Assembly: GCF_040095835.1 (NCBI RefSeq)
Contig: NZ_JBBMFT010000001.1
Coordinates: 496,001 to 560,000, forward strand
Length of the DNA stretch: 64,000 nucleotides
Reading direction: 5' to 3'
Origin: Flavonifractor hominis
GTDB taxonomy: Bacteria > Bacillota > Clostridia > Oscillospirales > Oscillospiraceae
The notes under the pieces are model-generated. The model saw only the letters and a program-made list of their open reading frames with translations, was not told the DNA's origin and made no database searches. Shown piece by piece: positions 48,734 to 57,517 of the stretch (its first letter is position 1; every line of letters starts with the position of its first letter). Position numbers and translations under genes: made by a program.

Positions 48734-50245
48734 ATGAACAATCGGATAGACGCAATCTATGCAAGACAATCGGTAGACAAAAAGGACAGCATTTCCATTG
48801 AAAGCCAGATTGAATTTTGCAAATACGAGTTGAAAGGCGGTAACTGCAAGGAATACACAGACAAAGGGTACAGCGGCAAGAACACAGACCGTCCGAAGTT
48901 TCAAGAACTGGTGCGGGACATCAAGCGGGGCTTGATTGCAAAGGTCGTGGTTTACAAGCTCGACCGTATCAGCCGTTCCATTCTGGACTTTGCCAACATG
49001 ATGGAGCTGTTCCAGCAGTACAATGTGGAGTTTGTGTCCTCTACGGAAAAGTTTGATACCTCCACGCCGATGGGACGGGCCATGCTGAATATCTGTATCG
49101 TGTTCGCCCAGCTTGAACGGGAAACGATACAGAAGCGGGTAACGGACGCTTACTACTCCCGCAGTCAGCGGGGCTTTAAGATGGGCGGGAAAGCCCCTTA
49201 CGGCTTCCATACGGAGCCTATCAAGATGGACGGTATCAACACAAAGAAGCTGGTGGTAAACCCGGAGGAAGCGGCCAATATCCGGCTGATGTTTGAGATG
49301 TACGCCCAGCCCACAACTTCCTACGGGGACATTACCCGGTACTTTGCCGAACAGGGGATTTTGTTCCATGGCAAAGAGCTGATACGCCCCACGCTGGCGC
49401 AGATGTTACGCAATCCTGTCTATGTGCAGGCAGACCTTGATGTGTACGAATTTTTCAAAAGTCAAGGTACAGTCATTGTCAATGACGTTGCCGATTTTAC
49501 GGGCATGAACGGCTGCTATCTGTATCAAGGGCGAGATGTAAAGGCCAGCAAGAAAAACGACTTAAAAGACCAAATGCTGGTACTGGCTCCCCATGAGGGT
49601 ATCGTCCCCTCCGACACCTGGCTGACCTGCCGCAAGAAGCTGATGAACAACATGAAAATCCAGTCTGCCCGGAAAGCCACCCACACATGGCTGGCAGGAA
49701 AAATCAAGTGCGGGAATTGCGGGTATGCTCTTATGAGTATCTACAATCCCTCCGGCAAACAGTATCTCCGCTGCACGAAACGGCTGGACAATAAAAGCTG
49801 TCCTGGCTGTGGGAAAATCATCACTTCGGAACTGGAAGCGGTTGTTTATCAGCAGATGGTAAAGAAGCTGGCAAGCTACAAGACGCTGACAGGAAAAAAG
49901 AAAGCGGCAAAGGCAAACCCGAAAATCACCGCCCTGCAAGTGGAACTTGCCCATGTAGACAGCGAGATTGAAAAGCTGGTGGACAGTCTGACGGGGGCAA
50001 ACAATGTCCTGTTCTCCTATGTGAATGTGAAGATAGCGGAACTGGACGGGCGCAAGCAGGAACTTCTGGCAAGGATAGCGGAGTTGACTGTGGAGGCCAT
50101 CAGCCCGGAACAGGTCAGCCAGATTTCCGGCTACCTCGATACCTGGGAGAATGTATCTTTTGATGACAAGCGGCGTGTGGTGGATTTGATGATCACCACC
50201 ATAGCCGCCACAAGCGACAGCTTGAACATCACATGGAAAATCTGA
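48734..50245 (+). CDS. Large serine recombinase (integrase/excisionase)
   Basis: 503 residues from the ATG after AAAAGGAGCG. The resolvase domain has catalytic Ser13 in YARQSVDKKDSISIESQ, the DRISRS segment (about 80) and QLERETIQKR. The recombinase domain (about 160-300) and a zinc ribbon CGNCGYALMS…CPGCGKI (about 330-360) follow, then a coiled coil (about 380-450). It would cut at the GT core dinucleotides at both ends. TndX/TnpX-like class. Confidence 0.93.
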   Translation: MNNRIDAIYARQSVDKKDSISIESQIEFCKYELKGGNCKEYTDKGYSGKNTDRPKFQELVRDIKRGLIAKVVVYKLDRISRSILDFANMMELFQQYNVEFVSSTEKFDTSTPMGRAMLNICIVFAQLERETIQKRVTDAYYSRSQRGFKMGGKAPYGFHTEPIKMDGINTKKLVVNPEEAANIRLMFEMYAQPTTSYGDITRYFAEQGILFHGKELIRPTLAQMLRNPVYVQADLDVYEFFKSQGTVIVNDVADFTGMNGCYLYQGRDVKASKKNDLKDQMLVLAPHEGIVPSDTWLTCRKKLMNNMKIQSARKATHTWLAGKIKCGNCGYALMSIYNPSGKQYLRCTKRLDNKSCPGCGKIITSELEAVVYQQMVKKLASYKTLTGKKKAAKANPKITALQVELAHVDSEIEKLVDSLTGANNVLFSYVNVKIAELDGRKQELLARIAELTVEAISPEQVSQISGYLDTWENVSFDDKRRVVDLMITTIAATSDSLNITWKI

Positions 50246-50278
50246 CTGGCGGCACCCCTCCCGTCAGATACCTACCCT

Positions 50279-50299
50279 GTGTAGTCCCTTGTAAACTGT
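50279..50299. repeat. Right terminal inverted repeat (attR half-site)
   Basis: Complementary to the left-end repeat at 42683-42704 with one mismatch; contains the GT core at 50298-50299. Confidence 0.85.
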
Positions 50300-50616
50300 A
50301 CTTTGCCGTGTTTCAGAGGTTTATCTTCGGAAAACTGGTGAAAAAACATACAGCCAGAATCAACGCTTATCTGGAAGAACGGCATTTTTTCCTGAAATTT
50401 TTTGACCGAAAGGCCTTTGCCATTATGGCAGTAATGATGACCGGGGGCATTGGGCTGCGAGTAAGCGGAATTGCGCCGGAGCGGTTTATCGCCGTCTTCT
50501 ATACCGGTCTGGGCGCTGCGCTTCTGCTGGCCGGATTGTTGTTTGGCCGAAACTTCAGCAAGGCGGCTTTTGCCACAGTCGCCCCCCAAAACAAAACACA
50601 GCAAAAAGGAGAGTAA
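50298..50616 (+). pseudogene. 3' part of the split membrane-protein gene
   Basis: Encodes AVFQRFIFGKLVKKHTARIN, a charged loop, and two further helices (KAFAIMAVMMTGGIGLRVSG and FIAVFYTGLGAALLLAGLLF). No own start site. Joined in frame to 42540-42682 it completes a 153-codon protein. It ends three bases before the next gene. Confidence 0.9.
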
Positions 50617-50619
50617 ACA

Positions 50620-51297
50620 ATGCAGGCAGTCATGGAAACTCTGTTTGATGCCGTCTATCTGATCTTGGTCATTACCATCGGAATCCTGATGATCCGGGGT
50701 AGCAAGGGAAATGGCCAGTTCCGTCTGTTCGGTTTCATGGCGGTGGTACTGGGCGCAGGCGATGCGTTTCATCTGATTCCACGGGCGTATGCCCTGTGTA
50801 CCACAGGCCTTGAACACTACACCGTTCCCTTGGGCCTGGGAAAGTGGATCACCTCCATCACCATGACCATTTTCTACGTGTTGCTCTACTATGTGTGGCG
50901 GCAGCGGTACCGCATTAAGGGACAGAGCGGCCTCACTGTGGCGGTGTATGTCCTGGCTGGCCTGCGGATCCTGTTGTGTATGATGCCGCAGAATCAGTGG
51001 CTCAGCGCCGACGCGCCCCTCTCCTGGGGTATCTACCGCAACATTCCCTTCGCCCTGCTTGGCATTCTGGTGATCGTGCTGTTTTACCGCAGTGCCAAAG
51101 AACACCAAGATCGGGCGTTCCGCTGGATGTGGCTGACCATTGTGCTGAGCTTTGCTTTTTACATCCCGGTGGTACTATGGGCAGATGCCATTCCCATGAT
51201 CGGGATGCTGATGATCCCCAAGACCTGCGCCTATGTTTGGACCGTGTTGATTGGGTATCGCGCCATGCGCAAAACGCTCTCTCATACAACTAAATGA
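50620..51297 (+). CDS. Integral membrane protein of the TetR operon
   Basis: 225 residues, about seven hydrophobic helices and little else; segments GDAFHLIPRAYALCTTGLEH and GKWITSITMTIFYVLLYYVW recur in clostridial homologues I recall only as hypothetical. Before the insertion it was third in the TetR operon (TetR, small membrane protein, this gene). It now lies 7.6 kb away and may be expressed from inside the element or not at all. A hairpin terminator follows. Confidence 0.7.
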   Translation: MQAVMETLFDAVYLILVITIGILMIRGSKGNGQFRLFGFMAVVLGAGDAFHLIPRAYALCTTGLEHYTVPLGLGKWITSITMTIFYVLLYYVWRQRYRIKGQSGLTVAVYVLAGLRILLCMMPQNQWLSADAPLSWGIYRNIPFALLGILVIVLFYRSAKEHQDRAFRWMWLTIVLSFAFYIPVVLWADAIPMIGMLMIPKTCAYVWTVLIGYRAMRKTLSHTTK

Positions 51298-51305
51298 AAT
51301 AAATC

Positions 51306-51341
51306 AAAGGGGTTGATACCACAGTATGGTATCAACCCCTT
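51306..51341 (+). terminator. Hairpin after the TetR-operon membrane gene
   Basis: AAGGGGTTGATACC pairs perfectly with GGTATCAACCCCTT; no T-run, so termination efficiency is uncertain. Confidence 0.65.
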
Positions 51342-51430
51342 AACGTTTATCTTTGAACCTGTCCTACGCACGCTCTACAAACAGGACCAAACTCCATCAC
51401 TTGAAAGAAGGGAAAGCTTTGTCTGAACCT

Positions 51431-51471
51431 CTTGACACCAAAGCAGTTTCATCATATACTTAACACCGTTA
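51431..51471 (+). promoter_or_regulatory. Promoter and operator of the MarR-FUSC operon
   Basis: TTGACA (51431-51436), 17 bp, TATACT (51454-51459), with a palindrome TTAACACCGTTAA (51459-51471) at the transcription start, a likely MarR operator. Confidence 0.75.
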
Positions 51472-51493
51472 ACTATAGAAAGGATCTGGTGCT

Positions 51494-51940
51494 ATGGAAT
51501 GGACTGACATGATGCACTATCAACAGCAGTTCCAAAAAATCGTGCGCTCCCTGCTGCCTATACGCAAATCCATGCTTACCGCCAGTGAGTGTGAGCTTCT
51601 GGCCCGGCTATATCTGCAGCCGGAACAAAATACACCTCTTTTGCTCAGTCAGGGCAGCGGCATGAAAAAAGAAGCGGTGAGCCGCTGCCTGAAATCGCTC
51701 TATGAAAAAAACTGCATACGCAAACAGCAGCAGACAGCGGATGAGCGGAGCTATCGGTTGTTTATCACAGAAACCGGCCTTGCCGAATTAAAGAATGGAT
51801 ATGAGAGTATTCTGCAGCCCTTCTATGATTTGTGGCGCAGTTCCAGTGAAGATTTTGAAGCCTTTATGCATTACGCAGACAGGCTTGCTACACATATGGA
51901 GAAAGGACAGGGGAAAAAACGTGACCATGAAGTTTTATGA
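51494..51940 (+). CDS. MarR-family transcriptional regulator
   Basis: 148 residues. Winged helix: LTASECELLARLYLQPEQNT, SGMKKEAVSRCLKSLYEKNC, then IRKQQQTADERSYRLFIT, the typical MarR recognition helix and wing. The C-terminal helix dimerises. Probably represses its own operon with the FUSC-family gene, whose start overlaps the end of this gene, and may sense a phenolic or other small compound. Confidence 0.9.
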   Translation: MEWTDMMHYQQQFQKIVRSLLPIRKSMLTASECELLARLYLQPEQNTPLLLSQGSGMKKEAVSRCLKSLYEKNCIRKQQQTADERSYRLFITETGLAELKNGYESILQPFYDLWRSSSEDFEAFMHYADRLATHMEKGQGKKRDHEVL

Positions 51941-52991
51941 CGCGCTGCAGATGGATCCCGCCATACTAAAACGGAAGATTGCCGCTTGTGACACAAAGCG
52001 TGAGAGAATATACTACTGGTCTGCAATGGCGGTACGTTCCGCATTGATTGTTGCCTTTGCCATCGTCTTTATCAGTTTGTTATCCCGTGTATTTGGTGCC
52101 GACAACACCCCCCTTGCGGTAGCATTATTCTGTATGATGCTTGGTATTCGCTTTGTTAATTTTGAATACTGTGTCGGCGACTCACTCATCACTCTGGCGG
52201 CGGTGTTGGCCATTCTGGTCTTGGCTCCCTGTGCGGCCGCAGTGCTCCTGCCGGTCCTCTTGATCCCATTGCACTTTGCAGCCTTTTTTGCCCTGCTGTG
52301 CATGACCACCCAGCGTCCTGAAATGGGTAACGGCGGTTTATACAGCTTTGCCTACATCTATCTGACCGGCAATCCAGTTGTTGGAGAGGCTCTCATACGC
52401 CGTGGGCTTCTGGCTCTGGTGGGCTATCTGATCTGCGGCGCAATTCTGTTTGTCAAGCACCGTGATCAGCACAAAACCACTCGTTTTCATCAAGTGATAC
52501 GGAAGTTTGATCTCTCCATACCAGTATACCTTTGGCAGCTGCGCATGGCGCTTGGTGTAAGCTTGGTAATGACTGCCGGACAGATACTGGATGTGGAGCG
52601 GTTTATGTGGATGGGATTTGCCTGTGCGTCGCTGCTGTCGGAATATCCATATTCCGGGAATACCTTTGGCCGGTTTTGGCAACGGATCGTAGGAGCCATC
52701 GCGGGTTCCTGTGCATTTTTTGCGCTTTATCTGGTAACACCGGAAGCTTTTCATCCGTTGATGGGGCCCTTGGGGGGACTATGTCTGGGCTTTTGCGTCG
52801 ATTACCGGTATAAAACCGCTATGAACTGTTTCGGCGCGTTGATGCTGGCTACCGGAATCTATGGGCTCCAGGGGGCGGTAATCCTGCGCATTGTGGATAC
52901 CCTTCTGGGAGTAACATTTGGATTGGTATTTGCCACGCTCTTCCACCGGCTGGCTGCGGCCAAACTTTTGCCCGATCCAGACCTGGAATGA
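51927..52991 (+). CDS. FUSC-family membrane transporter
   Basis: 354 residues from the ATG at 51927, overlapping the MarR gene; a GTG at 51921 is an alternative. Two sets of hydrophobic helices (about 32-130 and 205-335) with SLLSEYPYSGNTFGRFWQRI and VGAIAGSCAFFALYLVTPEA, the FUSC pattern of aromatic-acid or fusaric-acid efflux proteins. The large cytoplasmic domains of longer FUSC members are missing. Efflux controlled by the MarR regulator is likely. Confidence 0.85.
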   Translation: MKFYDALQMDPAILKRKIAACDTKRERIYYWSAMAVRSALIVAFAIVFISLLSRVFGADNTPLAVALFCMMLGIRFVNFEYCVGDSLITLAAVLAILVLAPCAAAVLLPVLLIPLHFAAFFALLCMTTQRPEMGNGGLYSFAYIYLTGNPVVGEALIRRGLLALVGYLICGAILFVKHRDQHKTTRFHQVIRKFDLSIPVYLWQLRMALGVSLVMTAGQILDVERFMWMGFACASLLSEYPYSGNTFGRFWQRIVGAIAGSCAFFALYLVTPEAFHPLMGPLGGLCLGFCVDYRYKTAMNCFGALMLATGIYGLQGAVILRIVDTLLGVTFGLVFATLFHRLAAAKLLPDPDLE

Positions 52992-53095
52992 CAAATTGCC
53001 CTGGCTGCCCAGAGTTTCCATGTCACTGTCTGATCATCTCCGGCAAGAGTGACCGTGAGGACGAGCTGCGCGTCCTGTCCGGCTGGCGGATGTAG
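52992..53095 (+). pseudogene. Short cysteine-rich coding remnant
   Basis: In the frame starting at the FUSC stop, CPGCPEFPCHCLIISGKSDR continues to a TAG at 53093. The CPxCPEFPC pattern resembles DUF3795-like proteins, but there is no start or ribosome site. It may be a 3' remnant of a lost gene. Confidence 0.3.
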
Positions 53096-53158
53096 CCCGT
53101 CAGCATCTGCGGCATGTATACGCAGAAAACTGCTGAGCCGCTAGGAAAAACTGCTGCG

Positions 53159-53407
53159 TGGACGCCCCTCTCATCGAAGAGCTGCCGATGGCGGTGGAGT
53201 GTCGGCCTCATCCAATATGATCCTGAGCGCCGCCGTCTGGTAGGCAAAATTGTCAACGTCAGCGCTGACGAGTCGGTACTGGACGCCGATGGGAAGATTG
53301 ACCCGGACAAACTCCAGCCCATCACTTTCGATCCCATCCATAACACCTACCGCAGGCTGAGTGAAACGGTCGGCAACGCCTTCCATGATGGGTTGAAACT
53401 GAAGTAA
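53159..53407 (+). pseudogene. Flavin reductase-family pseudogene (C-terminal part, frameshifted)
   Basis: Residual frame DAPLIEELPMAVECR breaks at about 53205 by one extra base and resumes as LIQYDPERRRLVGKIVNVSA, ending DPIHNTYRRLSETVGNAFHD and a TAA at 53405. This is the C-terminal part of a flavoredoxin-type FMN-binding reductase. The N-terminal flavin-binding half is missing. A decayed gene. Confidence 0.7.
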
Positions 53408-53668
53408 CCATTTCTCACAGGCCGGGAAACCCACTTCTGACCTGATTCAAAATGTTGAAACCGTATAAAATAAAACCGGCTTAAAGATTGATTTAAAGGG
53501 GATGGTGCAGCCCGCACCATCCCCTTTTTTATTTCTCTTGAGGCATATCCTCCATTGACTGCCGATGAACGTCTTTCAATATAGATACCTAGGGTCCGTT
53601 CCATACGGCTTGAATGTTTTCGCTACGGAACAGGGCCGTTGCCTCAGGATCGGACAGGCGGTGGCTTC
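53408..53668. other. Non-coding decayed region with a terminator
   Basis: No gene. AAAGGGGATGGTGC and its complement (53495-53524) followed by a T6 run form a good terminator (to 53530). The remainder looks like degraded coding sequence. Confidence 0.5.
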
Positions 53669-53779
53669 GACTGTACTACCGTGGAATTTAAGCCGGGAGA
53701 TCTGACGGTGCTTTCCCTTCCATACTATGGCAGCCCGGTACTCTGCTCAGGTGGAAAGACAGAGGAACTTTACCTCTGA
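53669..53779 (+). pseudogene. Unrecognised 3' coding remnant
   Basis: A 36-codon frame, TTVEFKPGDLTVLSLPYYGS then PVLCSGGKTEELYL and TGA, has protein-like composition but no start. Probably the tail of a lost gene. Function unknown. Confidence 0.3.
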
Positions 53780-53788
53780 GACGGGGAC

Positions 53789-53831
53789 AACCGGAGCCAA
53801 AAGCCACCCCGTGTGGCCTCTGGCTCCGGTT
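53789..53831. terminator. Bidirectional terminator before the LysR gene
   Basis: AACCGGAGCCA…TGGCTCCGGTT with an inner GCCAC/GTGGC stem and a TTTCTTTG tail; convergent on the LysR gene end. Confidence 0.8.
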
Positions 53832-53845
53832 TTCTTTGTATGCTC

Positions 53846-54736
53846 CTAGCCTTCTCGTCCTGGAATCAGGCGTTCCTGTAAACACTCCAGAAACTGTTTT
53901 GCCGCTTTGGAAAAAATTTGCGCCTTCTTCCAGATCAAATACATTCCCAACTCCAGCCTTGGCTGCAGAGGCCGAAAACAGAGCGCGCTGCCGTTGGTGT
54001 TCACCAACTTATCCAGCGTAAAGGCATAGCCCATCCCCTCATCCACCATGAGCGAGGCATTATAAATCAGATTGTAGGTAGCCACGGTATGAAGCTCGGA
54101 AGGTTCCTTCTGAAGCCAGCGGTACAGGCCGCTTTTATTATCAACCTGACGGGAGAGAATCAACGGTTTGTCCCACAAGTCCTGCGGTGTTATGACATCC
54201 CGCTGTGCCAGCGGACTGTCCCGCCGCATCAGAACTCCCCAGGTGTCCTTCATGGGTAATTCCATATAATTATACTTCGTCTTATCCATGTCGCCAAGGA
54301 GAACGCCAAAATCCAACAAACCTTTGTCCAGGCGTTCACACACATCCGCCGCGTCTCCACTGACAATATGAAAGCGAATACCAGGACAGCGCTCCTGGAG
54401 TCGGTTCGCAACCCGGGCAATCTGGCGCATGCCATCCGTCTCACCGGTGCCAATGTATATATCTCCGCTGACGGTATCGTCGGACCGCATGACCTCTTTT
54501 TCCGTCCGGTCCACCAATTCAAGGATCTCCTCTGCCCGCTTGCGCAAGAGCATCCCCTCCTCGGTGAGGGTAATCTTCCGGTTGCCCCGGACCATCAGCT
54601 GCTTGCCCAGTTGTTCCTCCAGCTCCTTAAGCTGTCGAGAAAGGGTCGGTTGGGTGAGGTGCAAAGCCTGGGCCGCCGCTGAAATGTTCTGCTCCCGTGC
54701 CACCGCCAGAAAATATTGCAGCACTCTCAATTCCAT
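53846..54736 (-). CDS. LysR-family transcriptional regulator
   Basis: 296 residues from the ATG after GGAGGTAA. The HTH begins MELRVLQYFLAVAREQNISA and continues ALHLTQPTLSRQLKELEEQL; the effector domain follows. It closely resembles the LysR at 8077. The divergent gene set (54878-58270) starts 142 bp away, with an ATAA-N7-TTAT site and promoter between, so this regulator probably controls that operon. Its inducer is unknown. Confidence 0.92.
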   Translation of the reverse strand: MELRVLQYFLAVAREQNISAAAQALHLTQPTLSRQLKELEEQLGKQLMVRGNRKITLTEEGMLLRKRAEEILELVDRTEKEVMRSDDTVSGDIYIGTGETDGMRQIARVANRLQERCPGIRFHIVSGDAADVCERLDKGLLDFGVLLGDMDKTKYNYMELPMKDTWGVLMRRDSPLAQRDVITPQDLWDKPLILSRQVDNKSGLYRWLQKEPSELHTVATYNLIYNASLMVDEGMGYAFTLDKLVNTNGSALCFRPLQPRLELGMYLIWKKAQIFSKAAKQFLECLQERLIPGREG

Positions 54737-54808
54737 CGCATTTACCTCCGGATACTCGGATGATAGCACAGAACAGCTATAGCTTTCAAGCATGGATCAT
54801 TATTCTCT

Positions 54809-54845
54809 ATAAGTATTTGTTATCTGTTTTATCCAGTGATACAAT
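54809..54845 (+). promoter_or_regulatory. LysR site and promoter of the 54878 operon
   Basis: TTGTTA (54817-54822), 17 bp, TACAAT (54840-54845). ATAA-N7-TTAT (54809-54823), a T-N11-A palindrome, overlaps the -35 and would fit LysR control. Confidence 0.7.
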
Positions 54846-54877
54846 GAAATCAAATCTTCCTATATCAGGAGTGCAAA

Positions 54878-55459
54878 ATGACTTTAGAAGCATTTTTAAC
54901 GTGTCTGAACAGCGGAAATCCCGTACAAAACGGCAGTGAAGCCCATTTGTTCATGCACCGCGTCAGTCAGGAAGCTCTGCGGCTCACCGCAGAGATTAAC
55001 GGCAGCTACCACGAACCGGAGGAATTGCGCGCCCTCTTCTCTCAACTGATTGGCCAGCCGGTAGACGAAAGTTTCGGGCTGTTTCCTCCCTTTTACACCG
55101 ACTGCGGAAAAAACATCCATATTGGAAAACATGTTTTTATCAACATGGGCTGTAAGTTTCAGGATCAGGGCGGTATTTTCATTGAAGACGGGGTCCTCAT
55201 CGGTCACAATGTGGTACTGGCCACCCTTAACCATGCCATGTCGCCCAAAGACCGTGGCAGTATGATCCCCTCGCCAATCCATATTGGTAAAAATGTCTGG
55301 ATCGGTTCTAACTCCACTATTCTTCCGGGCATAACCATCGGAGATGGAGCTATCGTAGCAGCTGGAGCGGTCGTAACCAAAGACGTCCCGGAAAATACCG
55401 TTGTAGGCGGTGTACCTGCAAGCATCATTCGCCACTTAAGCAAGGAGGAACTGTCATGA
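54878..55459 (+). CDS. Sugar O-acetyltransferase (LacA/Maa type)
   Basis: 193 residues. The N-terminal helical part is followed by hexapeptide repeats with FYTDCGKNIHIGKHVFINMG, the catalytic His in LATLNHAMSP (about 118-120), IHIGKNVWIGSNSTILPGIT and DGAIVAAGAVVTKDVPENTV. This is the maltose/galactoside acetyltransferase layout, not Vat. Acceptor unknown. It overlaps the next gene by four bases. Confidence 0.88.
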   Translation: MTLEAFLTCLNSGNPVQNGSEAHLFMHRVSQEALRLTAEINGSYHEPEELRALFSQLIGQPVDESFGLFPPFYTDCGKNIHIGKHVFINMGCKFQDQGGIFIEDGVLIGHNVVLATLNHAMSPKDRGSMIPSPIHIGKNVWIGSNSTILPGITIGDGAIVAAGAVVTKDVPENTVVGGVPASIIRHLSKEELS

Positions 55460-55995
55460 GCAAAAAGGTTTTGGTGCTCTCCACCAGCCCACGGAAGGGC
55501 GGCAATTCGGATACTCTGGCGGACGAATTTATCCGCGGTGCCCAGAATGCCGGGCATCACGTGGAGAAGGTCACGCTATATGACAAAACCATTGCATTCT
55601 GCAAGGGGTGCCTCACCTGTCAACGTACCCAGCGCTGCGTCATTCGTGACGATGCCGATGTCATCACCCAACGTATGCTGACGGCCGATGTCATTGTGTT
55701 TGCTACCCCCATTTATTACTACGGGATGTGCGGCCAGATGAAAACCATGCTGGACCGGGCCAACCCGCTCTTCCCCTCCGATTATCAGTTTCGGGATGTC
55801 TATCTGCTGGCGGCAGCCGCTGAAGAAAATGAACATACCGTGGATGGAACGGTCACCGGCCTGCAGGGCTGGATCGACTGCTTTGAAAAGGCCCGCCTTG
55901 CCGGGACGGTCTTTGCCGGCGGCGTAACCTCCGTGGGCGAAATTCAGGGGCATCCCGCGCTGCAGCAGGCCTATGAGATGGGGCAGAAGGTGTAA
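55456..55995 (+). CDS. NAD(P)H-dependent FMN oxidoreductase (iron-sulfur flavoprotein-like)
   Basis: 179 residues. VLVLSTSPRKGGNSDTLADE is the FMN loop; FCKGCLTCQRTQRCVIRDDA (about 50-69) has the CxxCxxC motif of iron-sulfur flavoproteins; FATPIYYYGMCGQMKTMLDR binds flavin. Probably transfers electrons to small acceptors. Central gene of a LysR-controlled operon. It starts inside the previous stop codon. Confidence 0.87.
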   Translation: MSKKVLVLSTSPRKGGNSDTLADEFIRGAQNAGHHVEKVTLYDKTIAFCKGCLTCQRTQRCVIRDDADVITQRMLTADVIVFATPIYYYGMCGQMKTMLDRANPLFPSDYQFRDVYLLAAAAEENEHTVDGTVTGLQGWIDCFEKARLAGTVFAGGVTSVGEIQGHPALQQAYEMGQKV

Positions 55996-56009
55996 GGGGG
56001 ACCGCAGAC

Positions 56010-56984
56010 ATGAATTCCAGATACAACGGATATTCCTTCCCCGTGCGGGACACGGTCCTGCGGGAGAAAGTACACTTCCACAACCGCTACGGCATTGAGC
56101 TTGTGGGCGATCTGTATATGCCCAAGGGGGCTGTGAGTAAGCTGGCCGCCATAGCGGTGGCTGGACCATTCGGCGCGGTGAAGGAACAGTGCGCCGGGCT
56201 GTACGCCGAGGAGTTAGCCAGTCGGGGCTTTGCCGCTCTGGCTTTTGATCCCTCCTTCATCGGAGAGAGCGGAGGGCAGGTGCGAAATGTGGCCTCCCCC
56301 GACATCAACACGGAGGACTTTTCCGCCGCAGTGGATGTTCTCTCCACCCTAGATTTCGTGGATCCGGAAAAAGTGGGTATTCTGGGCATCTGCGGATGGG
56401 GCGGCATGGCTTTGAATGCCGCCGCTATGGATACCCGTATCAAAGCTACCGTCACTTCCACCATGTACGATATGTCCCGGGTTACCGCCCGCGGTTACTT
56501 TGATGCCGCCGATAGCGCCGACGCCCGTCATGAGTCCAAAAAGGCCCTCAACACCCAGCGGACCCGGGACTACAAAAATGGGAGCTATACCCGGGCAGGC
56601 GGTGTAGTGGACCCGTTGCCCGAGGATGCGCCCTTCTTTGTCAAGGATTACTATGACTATTACAAGACGGAGCGGGGCTATACAGAGCGTTCCCTCAATT
56701 CCAACGATGGATGGAACATCACCTCCTCCCTTTCCTTCCTCAACATGCCCATTCTGCGCTACAGCAATGAGATCCGCAGCGCCGTGCTGATGATCCATGG
56801 GGAAAAGGCCCACTCCTGTTATTTCAGCAGAGACGCCTTTGCCGACATGGTAAAGGACAACACCTACGCCTGCAACAAAGAACTACTTATCATCCCCGGC
56901 GCCGTCCATACCGACCTCTATGACCGGAAGGATATCATCCCCTTCGACAAGATCCAGGAATTTTTCCAGGCGTATCTGAAGTAA
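56010..56984 (+). CDS. Alpha/beta hydrolase (dienelactone hydrolase type)
   Basis: 324 residues. GFAALAFDPSFIGESGGQVR is the family signature; the nucleophile elbow is GICGWGGMAL, with Gly-x-Cys-x-Gly rather than Gly-x-Ser, so Cys replaces Ser as in dienelactone hydrolase. The catalytic His is in IPGAVHTDLYD near the C-terminus. It would cleave a lactone or ester substrate. It lies 14 bp after the flavoprotein gene. Confidence 0.86.
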   Translation: MNSRYNGYSFPVRDTVLREKVHFHNRYGIELVGDLYMPKGAVSKLAAIAVAGPFGAVKEQCAGLYAEELASRGFAALAFDPSFIGESGGQVRNVASPDINTEDFSAAVDVLSTLDFVDPEKVGILGICGWGGMALNAAAMDTRIKATVTSTMYDMSRVTARGYFDAADSADARHESKKALNTQRTRDYKNGSYTRAGGVVDPLPEDAPFFVKDYYDYYKTERGYTERSLNSNDGWNITSSLSFLNMPILRYSNEIRSAVLMIHGEKAHSCYFSRDAFADMVKDNTYACNKELLIIPGAVHTDLYDRKDIIPFDKIQEFFQAYLK

Positions 56985-57008
56985 AAATTTTGCAGAAGGA
57001 GGCCTCGC

Positions 57009-57503
57009 ATGGTACGACTATTTTACATGCTCCTCGCCGTCCTCGGTCTTTCCGCCTGCGGAAGCGGTGAGAGTTTGGTCGATCCCTCCGCTTCCCTGCC
57101 CCCCACCGTTGTGGCAGAGCAAACCGCCGACCCCCAACCATCCGCAGAGGAGGAGTCCGCATTGAAAATTACCGTAGGAGACCACGAACTGCTGGCTACC
57201 TTTGAAGATAACCGCTCTGCCGAAGAATTTCAGGAACTGCTCTCTCAAGGTCCGCTGACCATTGAAATGGAGGACTACGGCGGCTTTGAAAAAGTGGGAC
57301 CGCTTGGTACAACACTGGCACGAAGCGACCAGCAGATCACAACCCAACCCGGTGATGTGATCCTCTATCAAGGCAATCAGATCACGATCTATTACGGCAC
57401 CAATACCTGGAGCTTTACCCGGCTGGCCAGAATCGACGACCCCTCTGACCTGGAGGCGATTCTGGGCGAGGGACCCGTTCAGGTAACCTTTTCTCTTGCA
57501 TAG
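57009..57503 (+). CDS. Lipoprotein with cyclophilin-like domain
   Basis: 164 residues. MVRLFYMLLAVLGLSACGSG carries a lipobox LSAC (Cys17). After a proline-rich linker the mature domain (about 50-164) is a cyclophilin-like fold, with LKITVGDHELLATFEDNRSA, DYGGFEKVGPLG and GDVILYQGNQITIYYG. Cell-surface location is expected. Such proteins often sit beside flavodoxin and oxidoreductase genes; molecular role unproven. Confidence 0.83.
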   Translation: MVRLFYMLLAVLGLSACGSGESLVDPSASLPPTVVAEQTADPQPSAEEESALKITVGDHELLATFEDNRSAEEFQELLSQGPLTIEMEDYGGFEKVGPLGTTLARSDQQITTQPGDVILYQGNQITIYYGTNTWSFTRLARIDDPSDLEAILGEGPVQVTFSLA

Positions 57504-57517
57504 GAGGTATATCCAGT

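Larger units (their letters stand above)
42683..50299. mobile_element. Integrative mobilizable element with serine recombinase, about 7.6 kb
   Basis: Boundaries are set by a GT dinucleotide present at both junctions (42683-42684 and 50298-50299). The ends carry inverted repeats CAGTTTACAAGGAACTACAC (42685-42704) and its near-complement at 50279-50298, with one mismatch. Contents: a Mef-type macrolide exporter with an attenuated leader, XRE regulator, small gene, cysteine-rich VLP protein, RepA-like initiator, MobV relaxase, short gene and large serine recombinase at the right end. Removal restores a host reading frame exactly. Confidence 0.92.
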
